A program made the translations under genes and the position numbers. Below, one piece after another: positions 1 through 8,593 of a stretch of DNA of 64,000 nucleotides. Under the pieces are notes generated by a model. That model was not told the origin of the DNA and ran no database searches. It saw nothing but the letters and a program-made list of their open reading frames with translations. Source of the DNA: DATFTE01 sp963840665 (GTDB lineage: Bacteria > Acidobacteriota > Terriglobia > Terriglobales > Acidobacteriaceae); contig CAWIZO010000005.1 of NCBI GenBank assembly GCA_963840665.1, positions 248,001 through 312,000 of the forward strand, read 5' to 3'. Within the stretch, counting starts at the first letter, position 1. Each line of letters starts with the position of its first letter.

Positions 1-1
1 G

Positions 2-1015
2 CTGTTCACCAATCTCTCGTTCAGCGGTTTGGCCGGTCCGAATTCTCTTAATGGCATCGTCACCAGCAAGATCATCCCGAGCTTCTCGAAAAACACTCTC
101 GACAGCGCCTATGCTCCACATCATGGCAGCAGCCTTTTCTTAGGGGGAGAAGTCTCGGGCCTGGGCGGCACTGTACGCACCGTGCGCCCGATCGTGCAGT
201 ACAAACATTTCCTGCCAGTGCAAAAAGGACGAAACGCGATCGGCTTCAACGTGCAGGCCTCGTTCCTGACCGGGTACGGCGGAGTCGTCGCTCCGCCCTT
301 CCAGCGGTTCTATATGGGCGGGGAGCAGGATCTGCGCGGCTTCGACGTCCGCTCGGTTTCTCCAGTGGCCTTTCTGCCCAGCGCGGGGATGATCGTTCTA
401 CGAAACCCCGACGGTTCCCCGGTTCCTAAAGATCCGGCGAACCCCGGACGCGGAAACTATACGATTCCAATTCCCATTGATCAGATCGTGTTTCCAGGTG
501 GCGACGCGCAATTCGTCACCAACCTGGAATATCGCATTACGATTGCCGGACCGGTGGCGATCGCGCCCTTTATCGATACCGGAATCGATCCCATCATTCG
601 TAACTCGCAGTTGAGCATCAACCAGGGCCAGTTGGACCAGATCAACAACACGCAGTTTGGATGTCCCGCGCTGAATGCGGCGTTCCAGTGCACGGGCGGC
701 GCGGCGCAGAACCCACCGTTCTCAGGCATTCTGACCCCAGTGGGCCGCACCAACTGGATTCCCAGAATGTCGACTGGTCTGGAGTTGCAGGTATTCCTGC
801 CAGTGGTGAACGCTCCGTTCCGAATCTACTGGGCCTATAACCCTCTGCGGCTGGACACCACCACCACAGCCCCGGTTCGGATCACGCGGGCGATGTTCCC
901 GCCGGGAGCCGCAGGCGACTACACCTTTCAACAAGCCGTCTCGGCGTTCAACCCGACCTACCAGTTGCGCGAGCCACGTAAGACTTTCCGGTTCACAGTG
1001 GCGACGACGTTCTAG
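2..1015 (+). CDS. bamA: Outer-membrane assembly factor BamA/Omp85, C-terminal part (truncated by window edge)
   Basis: The reading frame is open from base 2, so the gene begins before the window and only the last ~338 residues are seen. They have the character of the 16-stranded beta-barrel of the Omp85 family: alternating hydrophobic strands, and a conserved loop 6-like segment 'GGEQDLRGFDVRS' close to the (V/I)RGF motif that plugs the barrel. The chain ends in Phe ('FTVATTF'), the usual C-terminal residue of outer-membrane proteins. BamA inserts beta-barrel proteins into the outer membrane. The next gene is OmpH/Skp, a periplasmic chaperone for the same clients, which is the classic bamA-ompH order. 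The POTRA domains would lie upstream and are not visible. Another Omp85 member cannot be excluded without the N-terminus. Confidence 0.85.
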   Translation: MFTNLSFSGLAGPNSLNGIVTSKIIPSFSKNTLDSAYAPHHGSSLFLGGEVSGLGGTVRTVRPIVQYKHFLPVQKGRNAIGFNVQASFLTGYGGVVAPPFQRFYMGGEQDLRGFDVRSVSPVAFLPSAGMIVLRNPDGSPVPKDPANPGRGNYTIPIPIDQIVFPGGDAQFVTNLEYRITIAGPVAIAPFIDTGIDPIIRNSQLSINQGQLDQINNTQFGCPALNAAFQCTGGAAQNPPFSGILTPVGRTNWIPRMSTGLELQVFLPVVNAPFRIYWAYNPLRLDTTTTAPVRITRAMFPPGAAGDYTFQQAVSAFNPTYQLREPRKTFRFTVATTF

Positions 1016-1018
1016 AAC

Positions 1019-1165
1019 CGGACCTCAGACTTCAGACCTCGGACCTCGGCAAAATCTGGAGCACAATTAGGATTGCAACCCTAGCCCGCTTCCGATCAAG
1101 GCGTTTGATCGTAGAAGCCGGAAGTTCAAGGGCAAAGGTCCGAGGTCCGAGGTCCGGGCTCCGGG
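1019..1165. repeat. Intergenic palindrome of 7-bp repeats (element A)
   Basis: The left arm (1019–1049) is a run of degenerate 7-mers of type GGACCTC. The right arm (1137–1165) carries the same units in inverse orientation (GGTCCGA). About 87 bp of non-repetitive sequence separate the arms. The right arm stops directly before the -35 box of the ompH promoter. It has the same architecture as the elements near 9.7, 11.2 and 41.7 kb. Confidence 0.75.
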
Positions 1166-1166
1166 T

Positions 1167-1195
1167 TTGACGCTAGGCGACTGTGTTCCTATAAT
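1167..1195 (+). promoter_or_regulatory. Sigma-70-type promoter for ompH
   Basis: TTGACG at 1167–1172 and a perfect TATAAT at 1190–1195 are separated by 17 bp. Transcription would start near 1202, giving a leader of about 190 nt before the ompH start codon. The leader contains short inverted segments (for example CACACCTC/GGTGTGAG around 1241–1262), so it may fold. Confidence 0.7.
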
Positions 1196-1394
1196 GTTTG
1201 TGATCCACACCCTGAAAAGTCAGAGTGTTGCGGGGTGGTCACACACCTCCGGTTAGGTGTGAGAGCTGGAATTCCGGCCCGACTTCCCGGCAACATCCAC
1301 CAGTCGAGAGGACTGCGCGGGGCGAGGCCCGGCATTGCCTGTGTCGATCCGAGCAATATCCCGGAACATTTTCCAAGGAGTTCAAGGCAACCCC

Positions 1395-2096
1395 ATGACA
1401 AAGTTTGCGCGTATTCTTCTGGCCACTGCATTCAGTTTCTCGCTGTTGGCGCTGGCTCAGACCGCCCCCGCCGCCGCTGCCGCAGACCCGACGCCAGCTC
1501 CCGCAGTCACCAACGCGACGGGAACGAAGATCGGCACCATCAACATTGAACAGGCTATCTTTGCCACCAACGAAGGCCAGCGCGATTTCGAAGTTCTGCG
1601 CAAAAAGCTTGAGCCCAAAGACAACGAACTGAAGGGCATGAACGACGAAGTCGACAGCCTGAAGAAACAGCTCAGCACCCAGGGCGATAAGCTGAACGAC
1701 GACGCTCGCGCTACATTGGTCAAGCAGGTCGAGCAAAAGCAGAAGTCTCTGGAACGCGCCGTACAGGACGCTCGCGATGACGCACAGAACCAGCAGAACG
1801 AAATTGCGCAGAAGATTTTGCAGAAGATGGCTCCGCTGCTCGTGAAGTACGCCGGTGACAACGGCTTCGGCGTCATCATGGACACCTCGAATCCCTGGCC
1901 AAACGGTCCGGTGCTCTGGGCTGGTCCTTCCGTCGATATCACCAAGCCAGTGGTGGACGCTTACAACGCGCAATCGGGCGTGCCTGCGCCGGCCGCCACG
2001 ACACCTAAGCCGACTGCGACAAAGCCTGCGGGAACAGTCACGAAGCCCGCCGCTCCGGCAACCAAGCCGCCTTCTTCGGCACCGCCGAAGCAATAA
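1395..2096 (+). CDS. ompH: OmpH/Skp-family periplasmic chaperone
   Basis: Periplasmic chaperone that holds unfolded outer-membrane proteins on their way to the Bam complex. The chosen ATG follows AAGGAG at 1375–1380 and begins a clear signal peptide (MTKFARILLATAFSFSLLAL, cleavage probably after the Ala-rich stretch near residue 27). A longer frame opens with TTG at 1335 but puts extra residues ahead of the signal peptide. The mature part starts with the beta-strand 'KIGTINIEQAIF' typical of the family. A charged coiled coil follows, then a final strand 'VIMDTSNPWPNGPVLWAGPSVDITKPVVDAYN'-like segment. The last ~35 residues are a low-complexity Pro/Ala/Thr/Lys tail, which is unusual for Skp. 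It follows bamA and has its own strong promoter and a terminator. Confidence 0.9.
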   Translation: MTKFARILLATAFSFSLLALAQTAPAAAAADPTPAPAVTNATGTKIGTINIEQAIFATNEGQRDFEVLRKKLEPKDNELKGMNDEVDSLKKQLSTQGDKLNDDARATLVKQVEQKQKSLERAVQDARDDAQNQQNEIAQKILQKMAPLLVKYAGDNGFGVIMDTSNPWPNGPVLWAGPSVDITKPVVDAYNAQSGVPAPAATTPKPTATKPAGTVTKPAAPATKPPSSAPPKQ

Positions 2097-2126
2097 GCGA
2101 CACCTCAAGGCCCAGGAAAGTTCCAG

Positions 2127-2158
2127 AAAGGCCGCGTGACTGCGGCCTTTTTCTTTTT
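2127..2158 (+). terminator. Rho-independent terminator after ompH
   Basis: A perfect 9-bp stem AAAGGCCGC/GCGGCCTTT (2127–2135 and 2142–2150) with a 6-nt loop is followed by a T-rich run to 2158. It lies 30 bp beyond the ompH stop codon. Confidence 0.85.
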
Positions 2159-2230
2159 GGTTTGCTTGAGCCCACTTTCAATCGTGCTGGTGTCTGTAGA
2201 GATAGTTCGTTCATGTCTCAGGAGGACACC

Positions 2231-2967
2231 ATGTTTGCCGACAGTTTGCTCGATTCTGCCTGGGCCCATGATTCTCGCCGCGGATGGACCACCGCGGTTT
2301 CTTTTGCTGTACAGATATTCGCGGTTGCCGTTACTGCTTCTGGCGCCTCTGATTTACGGAGAAGGTCTGCCAGCGCTGCAATGGGCAGTGCGCATCGTTG
2401 CGCCGACTCCGCCGCCCGGGCCGCCTGTTCCCGCGCAAGTGAGAAGCACGCCGCCACCCGCCAGCAATCTCTCTGCGGATCAAACGCTGATTACGCCAAC
2501 GCAAATTCCCGATCACACCGCGATGATCACGGATGAGGCGCTGCCTCCGCCGGCCGATGCCGGTGCTTACGTCGAAGGCGGGACCGGTGATCGTGGCGCC
2601 AGAGACGGCGTGATGCACTCCATCTTGAGCACCATGACAAACATCATTCCTCCCCCAGTTCGTCCCAACGATAGCCCGTCCTCCGATGATTTCCCACATG
2701 ATGGAGGGAAATCTGACCCACAAAGTTCAGCCCGACTATCCGCCGCTGGCGCGGCAGGCGCGCATGCAGGGCGCTGTGGTGCTGCAAGCTGTGATCAGCC
2801 GTGAGGGAACGATCGAGAACTTGCAGGTGCTCAGTGGCCATCCGATGCTGGTTCCATCGGCCCTAGCCGCAGTGAGGCAATGGCGTTATCGCCCCTACTT
2901 CCTGAATGGCGAACCCGTTGAGGTGGAAACCCAGGTGACGGTGAATTTCGTGCTGGGTGGAGGGTAG
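2231..2967 (+). CDS. TonB-family energy-transducer-like protein, split by two frameshifts
   Basis: The three parts of a TonB-like protein lie in three different frames. Frame 2 starts at ATG 2231 (SD GGAGG at 2221) with 'MFADSLLDSAWAHDSRRGW', a cytoplasmic N-terminus leading into a membrane helix. The protein continues in frame 3 from about 2330 ('LPLLLLAPLIYGEGLPALQ', then a Pro-rich periplasmic linker). Frame 1 from about 2680 carries the TonB C-terminal domain ('VQPDYPPLARQARMQG…VLSGHPMLVPSALAAVRQWRYRPY'), ending at 2967. TonB couples the proton-motive force to outer-membrane receptors. Reading through would require indels near 2325–2340 and 2660–2685. Because all three parts look well conserved, sequence errors are likelier than decay. 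If real, the gene is broken. Confidence 0.75.
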
Positions 2968-2990
2968 GCCCAAAGGTAACGGCGGTAACG

Positions 2991-3018
2991 TTGGAGGCCA
3001 TCGTGCAGCCGATATAAT
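2991..3018 (+). promoter_or_regulatory. Promoter close to the alr start codon
   Basis: A perfect TATAAT lies at 3013–3018, with a weak -35 candidate TTGGAG at 2991–2996 (16-bp spacer). Only 9 bases separate the -10 box from the GTG start of alr, so the mRNA would be leaderless or nearly so. Confidence 0.5.
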
Positions 3019-3027
3019 CGCATCATC

Positions 3028-4206
3028 GTGAGTTCGACCGCGACAGAACTACAGAAACGGCATGCGACGCGTCCTACGTGGGCCGACGTGTCGCTCGAAA
3101 CCTTGCAGGAAAATTTCCGCGTGGTGCAAAAGCATGTCGGCGCAGGAGTCAATATCTGCGCGGTCGTGAAAGCTGACGCCTACGGACACGGTGCCATCGA
3201 ATGTTCACGCGCTCTTGAATCCGAGGGCGCGAAGTGGTTCGGCGTCACTTCTCTCGATGAAGCGATTCCGCTTCGAGATAACGGTCTCCGCGGCCGCATA
3301 TTATTAATGACCGGATTCTGGCGCGGTGAGGAAGAAGAAATCGCGCGCCTGCGCCTGACGCCAACGGTCTGGGAACCAGGCCAAGTCGAGTTGCTGGAAA
3401 AAGCCGCTTCCAAACTTGGCCTGCCGGGACTTCCTATTCATTTGAAGGTCGACACCGGCATGGGACGGCTGGGCGTCGCTCCCGAAGATCTGCCGAAGAT
3501 CATTCGTGCACTCGAATCGTCTGCGCATCTGGTTCTTGAAGGACTATCCACGCATTTGGCTTCATCGGAAGTGCTCGATGCTCCCTCGGTCGAAGAGCAA
3601 TTGAAAGCCTTTACTGAAGTACAGCGCTTGCTTCGTGAAGCGGGGTTGCAGCCGCCTATTCTTCACGCCGCCAACACCAGCGCATTGATTTCGCGCTCGC
3701 AGACGTGGAACACGATGGTGCGTCCCGGGCTTGCGCTGTACGGCTACTATCTTCCCTTCGAGCGCGCAGGGCGGGAAGTGAGCGGCAGCGGGTTGCGGCT
3801 CCCAGTGACACCGGTGCTTACCTGGAAGACGCGCATCTTGAGCCTGCGCGAGATGCGGGCGAATCAAGCTCTCGGTTACGGCGGAACTTATGTCACGAAA
3901 GCGCCGGCGCGAATTGCGATCTTGCCGGTCGGATATGCCGATGGATTGAACCGCCAGCTTTCTTCTCGCGGACGCGTCATCGTGCGCGAGCACTACGCTC
4001 CGATCGTCGGGCGCATCTCGATGGATCTGACGCTGGTGGATGTCACCGGGCTTCCCGGCATCGCAGTCGGCGATGAAGTGATTCTCCTCGGCTCTTCGGA
4101 CGGCCTGCAATTTGGCGCGCGCGAGCACGCCGAACTCGCGAATACCATTCCCTACGAAATTCTGTGCGGCATCTCCAAAAGAGTACCGCGCAAGTACGGG
4201 CGTTAA
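3028..4206 (+). CDS. alr: Alanine racemase
   Basis: PLP enzyme interconverting L- and D-alanine to supply D-Ala for peptidoglycan. At 392 residues it has the usual length. The PLP-binding lysine is in 'AVVKADAYGHG' (Lys48). The TIM-barrel part contains 'VDTGMGRLG' and 'HAANTSALI'. The second catalytic residue, Tyr, lies in 'ALGYGGTY', and 'GRISMDLTLVDVT' is the conserved motif in the C-terminal beta domain. The start is GTG at 3028. No Shine–Dalgarno is evident, which fits the promoter lying only a few bases upstream. It seems to be a stand-alone gene, with the NIPSNAP gene 17 bp downstream. Confidence 0.96.
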   Translation: MSSTATELQKRHATRPTWADVSLETLQENFRVVQKHVGAGVNICAVVKADAYGHGAIECSRALESEGAKWFGVTSLDEAIPLRDNGLRGRILLMTGFWRGEEEEIARLRLTPTVWEPGQVELLEKAASKLGLPGLPIHLKVDTGMGRLGVAPEDLPKIIRALESSAHLVLEGLSTHLASSEVLDAPSVEEQLKAFTEVQRLLREAGLQPPILHAANTSALISRSQTWNTMVRPGLALYGYYLPFERAGREVSGSGLRLPVTPVLTWKTRILSLREMRANQALGYGGTYVTKAPARIAILPVGYADGLNRQLSSRGRVIVREHYAPIVGRISMDLTLVDVTGLPGIAVGDEVILLGSSDGLQFGAREHAELANTIPYEILCGISKRVPRKYGR

Positions 4207-4223
4207 CGTCTAATCGCTCTTGA

Positions 4224-5117
4224 GTGGTTACGTCGCATCGGCGACAAGTGGATATTGTAGTCGGCCACCTGCCCGTCTACCGTCCCGGGATGGAACGCAT
4301 AGCGCATTGGTCTTTCTCGGCATCGCAGATTTTCCTGTGGACCGCTTTGCTCGTGGGACAATCTCCGTCAGCGTTTGGGCGATCTCGCGAAAACTGCTGC
4401 GAAGTGATCGAACTCCGCCAATACACGCTCTATCCCGGCAAGCGGGATGTCTTGATCGATCTCTTTGAACGGGAATTCGTCGAGAGCCAAGAGGCGTTGG
4501 GGATGCAGCTGATAGGGCAATTCCGCGATCTCGACAATCCTGATCGTTTCGTGTGGCTGCGGGGATTTCGTGATATGAACACCCGGAAGGAAGCGCTGGA
4601 AGGGTTCTATGGCGGCCCGGTCTGGAAGGCTCATCGCGATGAGGCCAACGCCACCATGGCCGATTCGTCGAATGTTCTGCTACTGCATGCCGTAGATCAA
4701 GCCTCAGAATTTCCGCAAGCGGGCATCTCACGGCCGCCGGTGGGCACAAGCAAGCGATCAACTTCCGTGGTAGTCGTGACGATCTACTACCTGGCGGCTC
4801 CGGTCGATGAAGCTTTCGTCACGCTATTCGAGAAGCAACTGACACCACTCATGACAGAGACCGGTGCGCAGCCGCTGGCTTACTTCGAAACCGAGACTGC
4901 GGAGAACAACTTCCCCAGACTGCCCGTGAGGACCGGGGAGAACGTGTTTGTGTGGTTTTCGTCCTTTGCCAGTCTCGACGCATATGCGGCGCACTTTCAT
5001 CGACTGGAACAAACCAAAGACTGGAACGAGAAACTGCAGCCGGAGTTGTCCCGATTTCTCAAGTCCCCTCCTCAACATCTGAGACTCGAGCCCACGCCGA
5101 GATCATTGCTGCGTTGA
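4224..5117 (+). CDS. NIPSNAP-family protein with two ferredoxin-like domains
   Basis: Two NIPSNAP-type alpha/beta-barrel domains are visible. The first begins at 'VIELRQYTLYPGKRDVLIDLFE' (about residue 63) and contains 'GQFRDLDNPDRFVWLRGF'. The second, from about residue 157, starts 'STSVVVVTIYYL' and includes 'FVWFSSFASLDAY'. The biochemical role of bacterial NIPSNAP proteins is poorly known. The start is uncertain: GTG 4224 is the longest, while ATG 4290 would give a hydrophobic, signal-like N-terminus (MERIAHWSFSASQIFLWTAL). Neither has a clear SD. The 3' end overlaps the convergent regulator gene by 59 bp. Confidence 0.75.
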   Translation: MVTSHRRQVDIVVGHLPVYRPGMERIAHWSFSASQIFLWTALLVGQSPSAFGRSRENCCEVIELRQYTLYPGKRDVLIDLFEREFVESQEALGMQLIGQFRDLDNPDRFVWLRGFRDMNTRKEALEGFYGGPVWKAHRDEANATMADSSNVLLLHAVDQASEFPQAGISRPPVGTSKRSTSVVVVTIYYLAAPVDEAFVTLFEKQLTPLMTETGAQPLAYFETETAENNFPRLPVRTGENVFVWFSSFASLDAYAAHFHRLEQTKDWNEKLQPELSRFLKSPPQHLRLEPTPRSLLR

Positions 5118-7176
5118 GATTCAGTGGGTCGGGAAAGAATCGGTTCTTGAACTGCTCGTGCCGCTGGCGCGCCTGATTCATGAGATCTGCAAACCCGCTT
5201 TCGTGGCGAATGGGGTCGAGCCAAGGATCGCTAAGGAAATAAGGATAGGGGAAGAATCCGCCTTCGATGGCGTTGTGGAGAACACGCAGTGCCGACGCCT
5301 TGTCCCCGAGAACGGCATAGGCCTGGGCGACCTTATAGATGCCCTCCGCGTCACTCACTCCACGCTCAGAGATCATATGCTCGGTCTGGCGCAGGAGCTC
5401 CAAACCCTTCGCATCCTCATGCGCGATGCCATCACTTAACGCCTTGCCGAGTTGCGCTTGCAATAACGACGGATCAAGGCCATAGGCGCGATCGAAATAC
5501 TTTGCTGCCTCGCTAAAGTCTTTTTTGTAGTATTCGCCGAAGCCTCGATAGAAGAGTATGTATACCGAATCGTTCGCCGGCAGGCTCTGAATGAACTTAT
5601 CGTAGTCGCCTTGATAGAAATAACTGTTCAAGGCGGAACTGTTCATTTTTACTTCCGGATCGAGCGAGCGCGCCTTTTCCGCTTCGGCGATAGACTCCGG
5701 CAGCATGCCTCCGAAACGATAGGCGTACCCGAGTTCCCAGTGTGCCTCGGCGTTGTTGGGATTGGTCTCGAGCGCCGTTCGCAACAGCGGGACAGCTTCT
5801 TCGACTCTGCCGGTGTCCGTAAACAGATTGGCCATGTAAATCCGCGGCTCGATCAGTGAAGGATTCAGCCCCAACGCCTTCTCATATGCGGCCTGCGCCT
5901 TGCGGTATTGCTCCAATCCTCCGAATTGCAGAGACGCGTTGGTGGTGTAAGCGCGGCCTAGATGCGCCCATGTGAGGGCATAATTAGGTTCCATGGCCGC
6001 CGATTTTTCCAGCATCTTGATGGCGAGCGGAAAATCATTCAAGCCATAGGCGTCGACTCCGCGCAGGTAATATTCATAAGCGGACGGGCTGATCTCCTGA
6101 TCCGGCTTCAGATGCTCCGCTTCGGCGGGAGAAAGATTCAATTCCAATCCCTTGATAATTTGCTGGGCTACGCGGTCCTGCACCGAAAGTAGTTTTTCGT
6201 ATTTGAGGTCGATGGTGTCCTGCCATATGACCTTGTCGGGTTTGGCATCGATCAACTGAGTGGTAATTCTCAGGTCGTCGCCGTCTTTGAGGAAGCTCCC
6301 TGTGAGTAGCGTGTCGACATTCAGCGCGGCAGCCACTTTTTGCGGGTCGATTTGCTCGTTTCGATACTTCTCAATCGCAGATGACGGGCGCACCGTGACA
6401 GCGCTGATGTATCCCATCTTCGAAATGACCGCGTCTGCGAGGGAGAATCCCAGAAAGTCGGTCGAGGGATCCTGTTTCAAATTGCGAAATGGAAGGATGG
6501 CGAGAGCGCGAGGCCTGCTTCCCGAAACAGCGGTCCCGACGGTCTTCTTTACGCGGTAGAAAACTGCTACGCCCACAATGATGGCGATCGCCAGCGACAA
6601 GAACAGAATTCGTTTGAATCCGCTAGTTCGTGCGCCGGCGGGAGCGGGCTCTTGCCGAATCGCAGCCAGCAATCTATCGGAGGATTCCAACGACGGCGAT
6701 ACCAGTGCAGGCGGTATCACGGCAGGAATCCGGCTCAAAGGCCGGGTCTCGGCCTGGGAAGGTTCGAGACTGGCAGGAGGCGGCGGTGGCATCGCCACAA
6801 TTTTCAATTGCCCGCCCACCTGAATCTCATCCGACGAATCATCTGAGTCGTCGCATTCCTGCACTTCGGCATTGAAGCGATACCCTTTGCGCGGCACCGT
6901 TTCGATATACGGCCGTCCATCCGCCAAATCGCCCAGCGCCTTACGCAATAAAGAGATGTTGACGGTCAGATTGGTCTCTTCCACAAAGCTGTCAGGCCAG
7001 ACGGCGGTCATCAACTCGTCGCGCGTCACCAGATGTCCAGAATTCTTAACCAGGACCAGTAACGTATCGAACGTTTTGGGCGCCAACGGGATCGAAGTCT
7101 CTTCCCGCAACAAGAGCTGCTCTGTGGGATAGAGGCGGAAGACGCCGAATTGGAAGTGCTTCTTTTTCAGGCGCAT
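5059..7176 (-). CDS. Winged-helix (OmpR/CadC-type) membrane regulator with TPR repeats
   Basis: Residues 1–105 are an OmpR/PhoB-like winged helix ('FQFGVFRLYPTEQLLLRE', 'VTRDELMTAVWPDSFVEE', 'YIETVPRKGYRF'). A Pro-rich linker and one membrane helix near residue 190 ('ILFLSLAIAIIVGVAVFY') follow. The periplasmic part begins with a TolB-like segment ('ALAILPFRNLKQDPSTDFLGFSLADAVISKM') and continues with about six TPRs. This CadC-like layout suggests a membrane-bound one-component transcription factor that senses a periplasmic signal. Such proteins are greatly expanded in Acidobacteriota. The target genes are unknown. The start ATG is at 7176. Confidence 0.88.
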   Translation of the reverse strand: MRLKKKHFQFGVFRLYPTEQLLLREETSIPLAPKTFDTLLVLVKNSGHLVTRDELMTAVWPDSFVEETNLTVNISLLRKALGDLADGRPYIETVPRKGYRFNAEVQECDDSDDSSDEIQVGGQLKIVAMPPPPPASLEPSQAETRPLSRIPAVIPPALVSPSLESSDRLLAAIRQEPAPAGARTSGFKRILFLSLAIAIIVGVAVFYRVKKTVGTAVSGSRPRALAILPFRNLKQDPSTDFLGFSLADAVISKMGYISAVTVRPSSAIEKYRNEQIDPQKVAAALNVDTLLTGSFLKDGDDLRITTQLIDAKPDKVIWQDTIDLKYEKLLSVQDRVAQQIIKGLELNLSPAEAEHLKPDQEISPSAYEYYLRGVDAYGLNDFPLAIKMLEKSAAMEPNYALTWAHLGRAYTTNASLQFGGLEQYRKAQAAYEKALGLNPSLIEPRIYMANLFTDTGRVEEAVPLLRTALETNPNNAEAHWELGYAYRFGGMLPESIAEAEKARSLDPEVKMNSSALNSYFYQGDYDKFIQSLPANDSVYILFYRGFGEYYKKDFSEAAKYFDRAYGLDPSLLQAQLGKALSDGIAHEDAKGLELLRQTEHMISERGVSDAEGIYKVAQAYAVLGDKASALRVLHNAIEGGFFPYPYFLSDPWLDPIRHESGFADLMNQARQRHEQFKNRFFPDPLNLNAAMISAWARVSDVEEGT

Positions 7177-7562
7177 AAGCTAGCGGCCTGCAAGTCCAAC
7201 AAATTCCCAACAAGTTATTTACATGCTGCCGGTGCGACCGGAGAACAGTGACTATCTGCTCCTCCAGCTGCCGTCAGGCAGGAATAGAAGTTTGACGGTT
7301 GAGGACTGCGGAACGTTCATCGAAAGCCGTGCCGGACTTGCATTCTAACCCAACCTGACCGCTGATTCACAAGTTCAAAGATCGTTACGGGAGTGACGAA
7401 ACATCCGCCTATCTCTTTCGTTATTTTATTTCCCACCAAATTCCAAGAGTTTGCCAAAGACTCCAAAGGCGATTCTGCATAGATTCCATCCTGCCCAGCG
7501 GAACACAAGGTTCCGGCTGCTAACGGACCTAGACGAAATTCGAAATAACACAGGAGAGAATC
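7177..7562. other. Divergent intergenic region
   Basis: 386 bp between the leftward regulator and the rightward HAF-repeat gene. I see no convincing ORF or RNA gene. It must hold both promoters, but no consensus -35/-10 pair stands out; a TTGACG at 7292–7297 lacks a good -10. AGGAG at 7551–7556 is the ribosome-binding site of the next gene. Confidence 0.5.
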
Positions 7563-8444
7563 ATGAAACTCAATCGCTTCGCCCTCACCCTCGCTATGGC
7601 AGTTCTGGCAGTCGGCGCCATCTCGGCGTCAGCCCAGACCAACACGGTCTTCGCGTTCAAGACCCTCATCTATCCCGGAGACACCTTCACTCAGACTTTA
7701 GGCATCAACAATGCCGGAACGATCGCCGGATACCACAACGCCAACGTCAACTCCGGATTCGTCCTCACCTTGCCCAAGACCTTTGTTACGGAAAATTATC
7801 CGAAGGCTGTCCAGACCCAAGTAATCGGCATCAACAACAACGGCAAGACTGCTGGCTTCTATGTTGACGCGGCTGGCACCAACCACGGCTTCGTCGATAC
7901 GAACGGCTCTTTTAGCACTTACGATTATCCGGGGACGACCTTTAACCAACTGCTCGGCCTGAATGACGGCGGCACTGGCGTAGGTTATTACCAGGACGCT
8001 GAAGGCAACGATCACGCCTACAGCACCAAGAACCACAAGTTCACGCTGCTCGGCGCGCCCGGCGTCAGTTCGCAGGCAACCGGAATCGACAACGCCGGGG
8101 ATATCGTCGGCTTCTACATCGACACTGCGGGCATCAACCACGGCTTCCTGCTGATCGGAAGCACCTACACCACGCTCGACTTTCCGCAATCGACTTTCAC
8201 GCAAGCGCTCGGGATCAACAACCTGCAAGAAGTCGTCGGCACTTATACCGACGCGGCCGGCAACACGCATGGCTTTCTGTATGACATCACCACGGCTGTG
8301 TTTGAGCCGGTCAACGAACCGAACGGCGTCGACACTACCTTGATCAACGGTATCAACGACAACGGCCAGATCGTGGGCTTCTACGTTGATTCCATCGGAA
8401 ACACCGATGGCTTCATCGGAACCATCGTTCGCTGCAATCCGTAA
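7563..8444 (+). CDS. Secreted HAF-repeat protein
   Basis: The start ATG follows AGGAGAG and opens a signal peptide (MKLNRFALTLAMAVLAVGA, cleavage after ASA near residue 24). The rest is about six repeats of ~40 residues built on 'GINNNGKTAGFYVDAAGTNHGF' and 'YDYPGTTFNQLLGLNDGG', the pattern of HAF extracellular repeats. These predicted beta-rich repeats occur in secreted proteins of Acidobacteriota, Planctomycetes and Proteobacteria, and their function is unknown. No PEP-CTERM or other C-terminal sorting signal is visible. The gene stands alone. Confidence 0.85.
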   Translation: MKLNRFALTLAMAVLAVGAISASAQTNTVFAFKTLIYPGDTFTQTLGINNAGTIAGYHNANVNSGFVLTLPKTFVTENYPKAVQTQVIGINNNGKTAGFYVDAAGTNHGFVDTNGSFSTYDYPGTTFNQLLGLNDGGTGVGYYQDAEGNDHAYSTKNHKFTLLGAPGVSSQATGIDNAGDIVGFYIDTAGINHGFLLIGSTYTTLDFPQSTFTQALGINNLQEVVGTYTDAAGNTHGFLYDITTAVFEPVNEPNGVDTTLINGINDNGQIVGFYVDSIGNTDGFIGTIVRCNP

Positions 8445-8593
8445 TCGCTTAGTCGCTTACCTCCTTGTGCCGGCGGCGTGAACCAGCGCTGTCGGCTTTT
8501 TTATCGAATTCTCGCCCGCTCAATGCGGATTTCCGCCACTCACTGCTGCCCCGCAGACTCCGCCTCACCCTCCTTGTTATAGTTAAAGAATCG

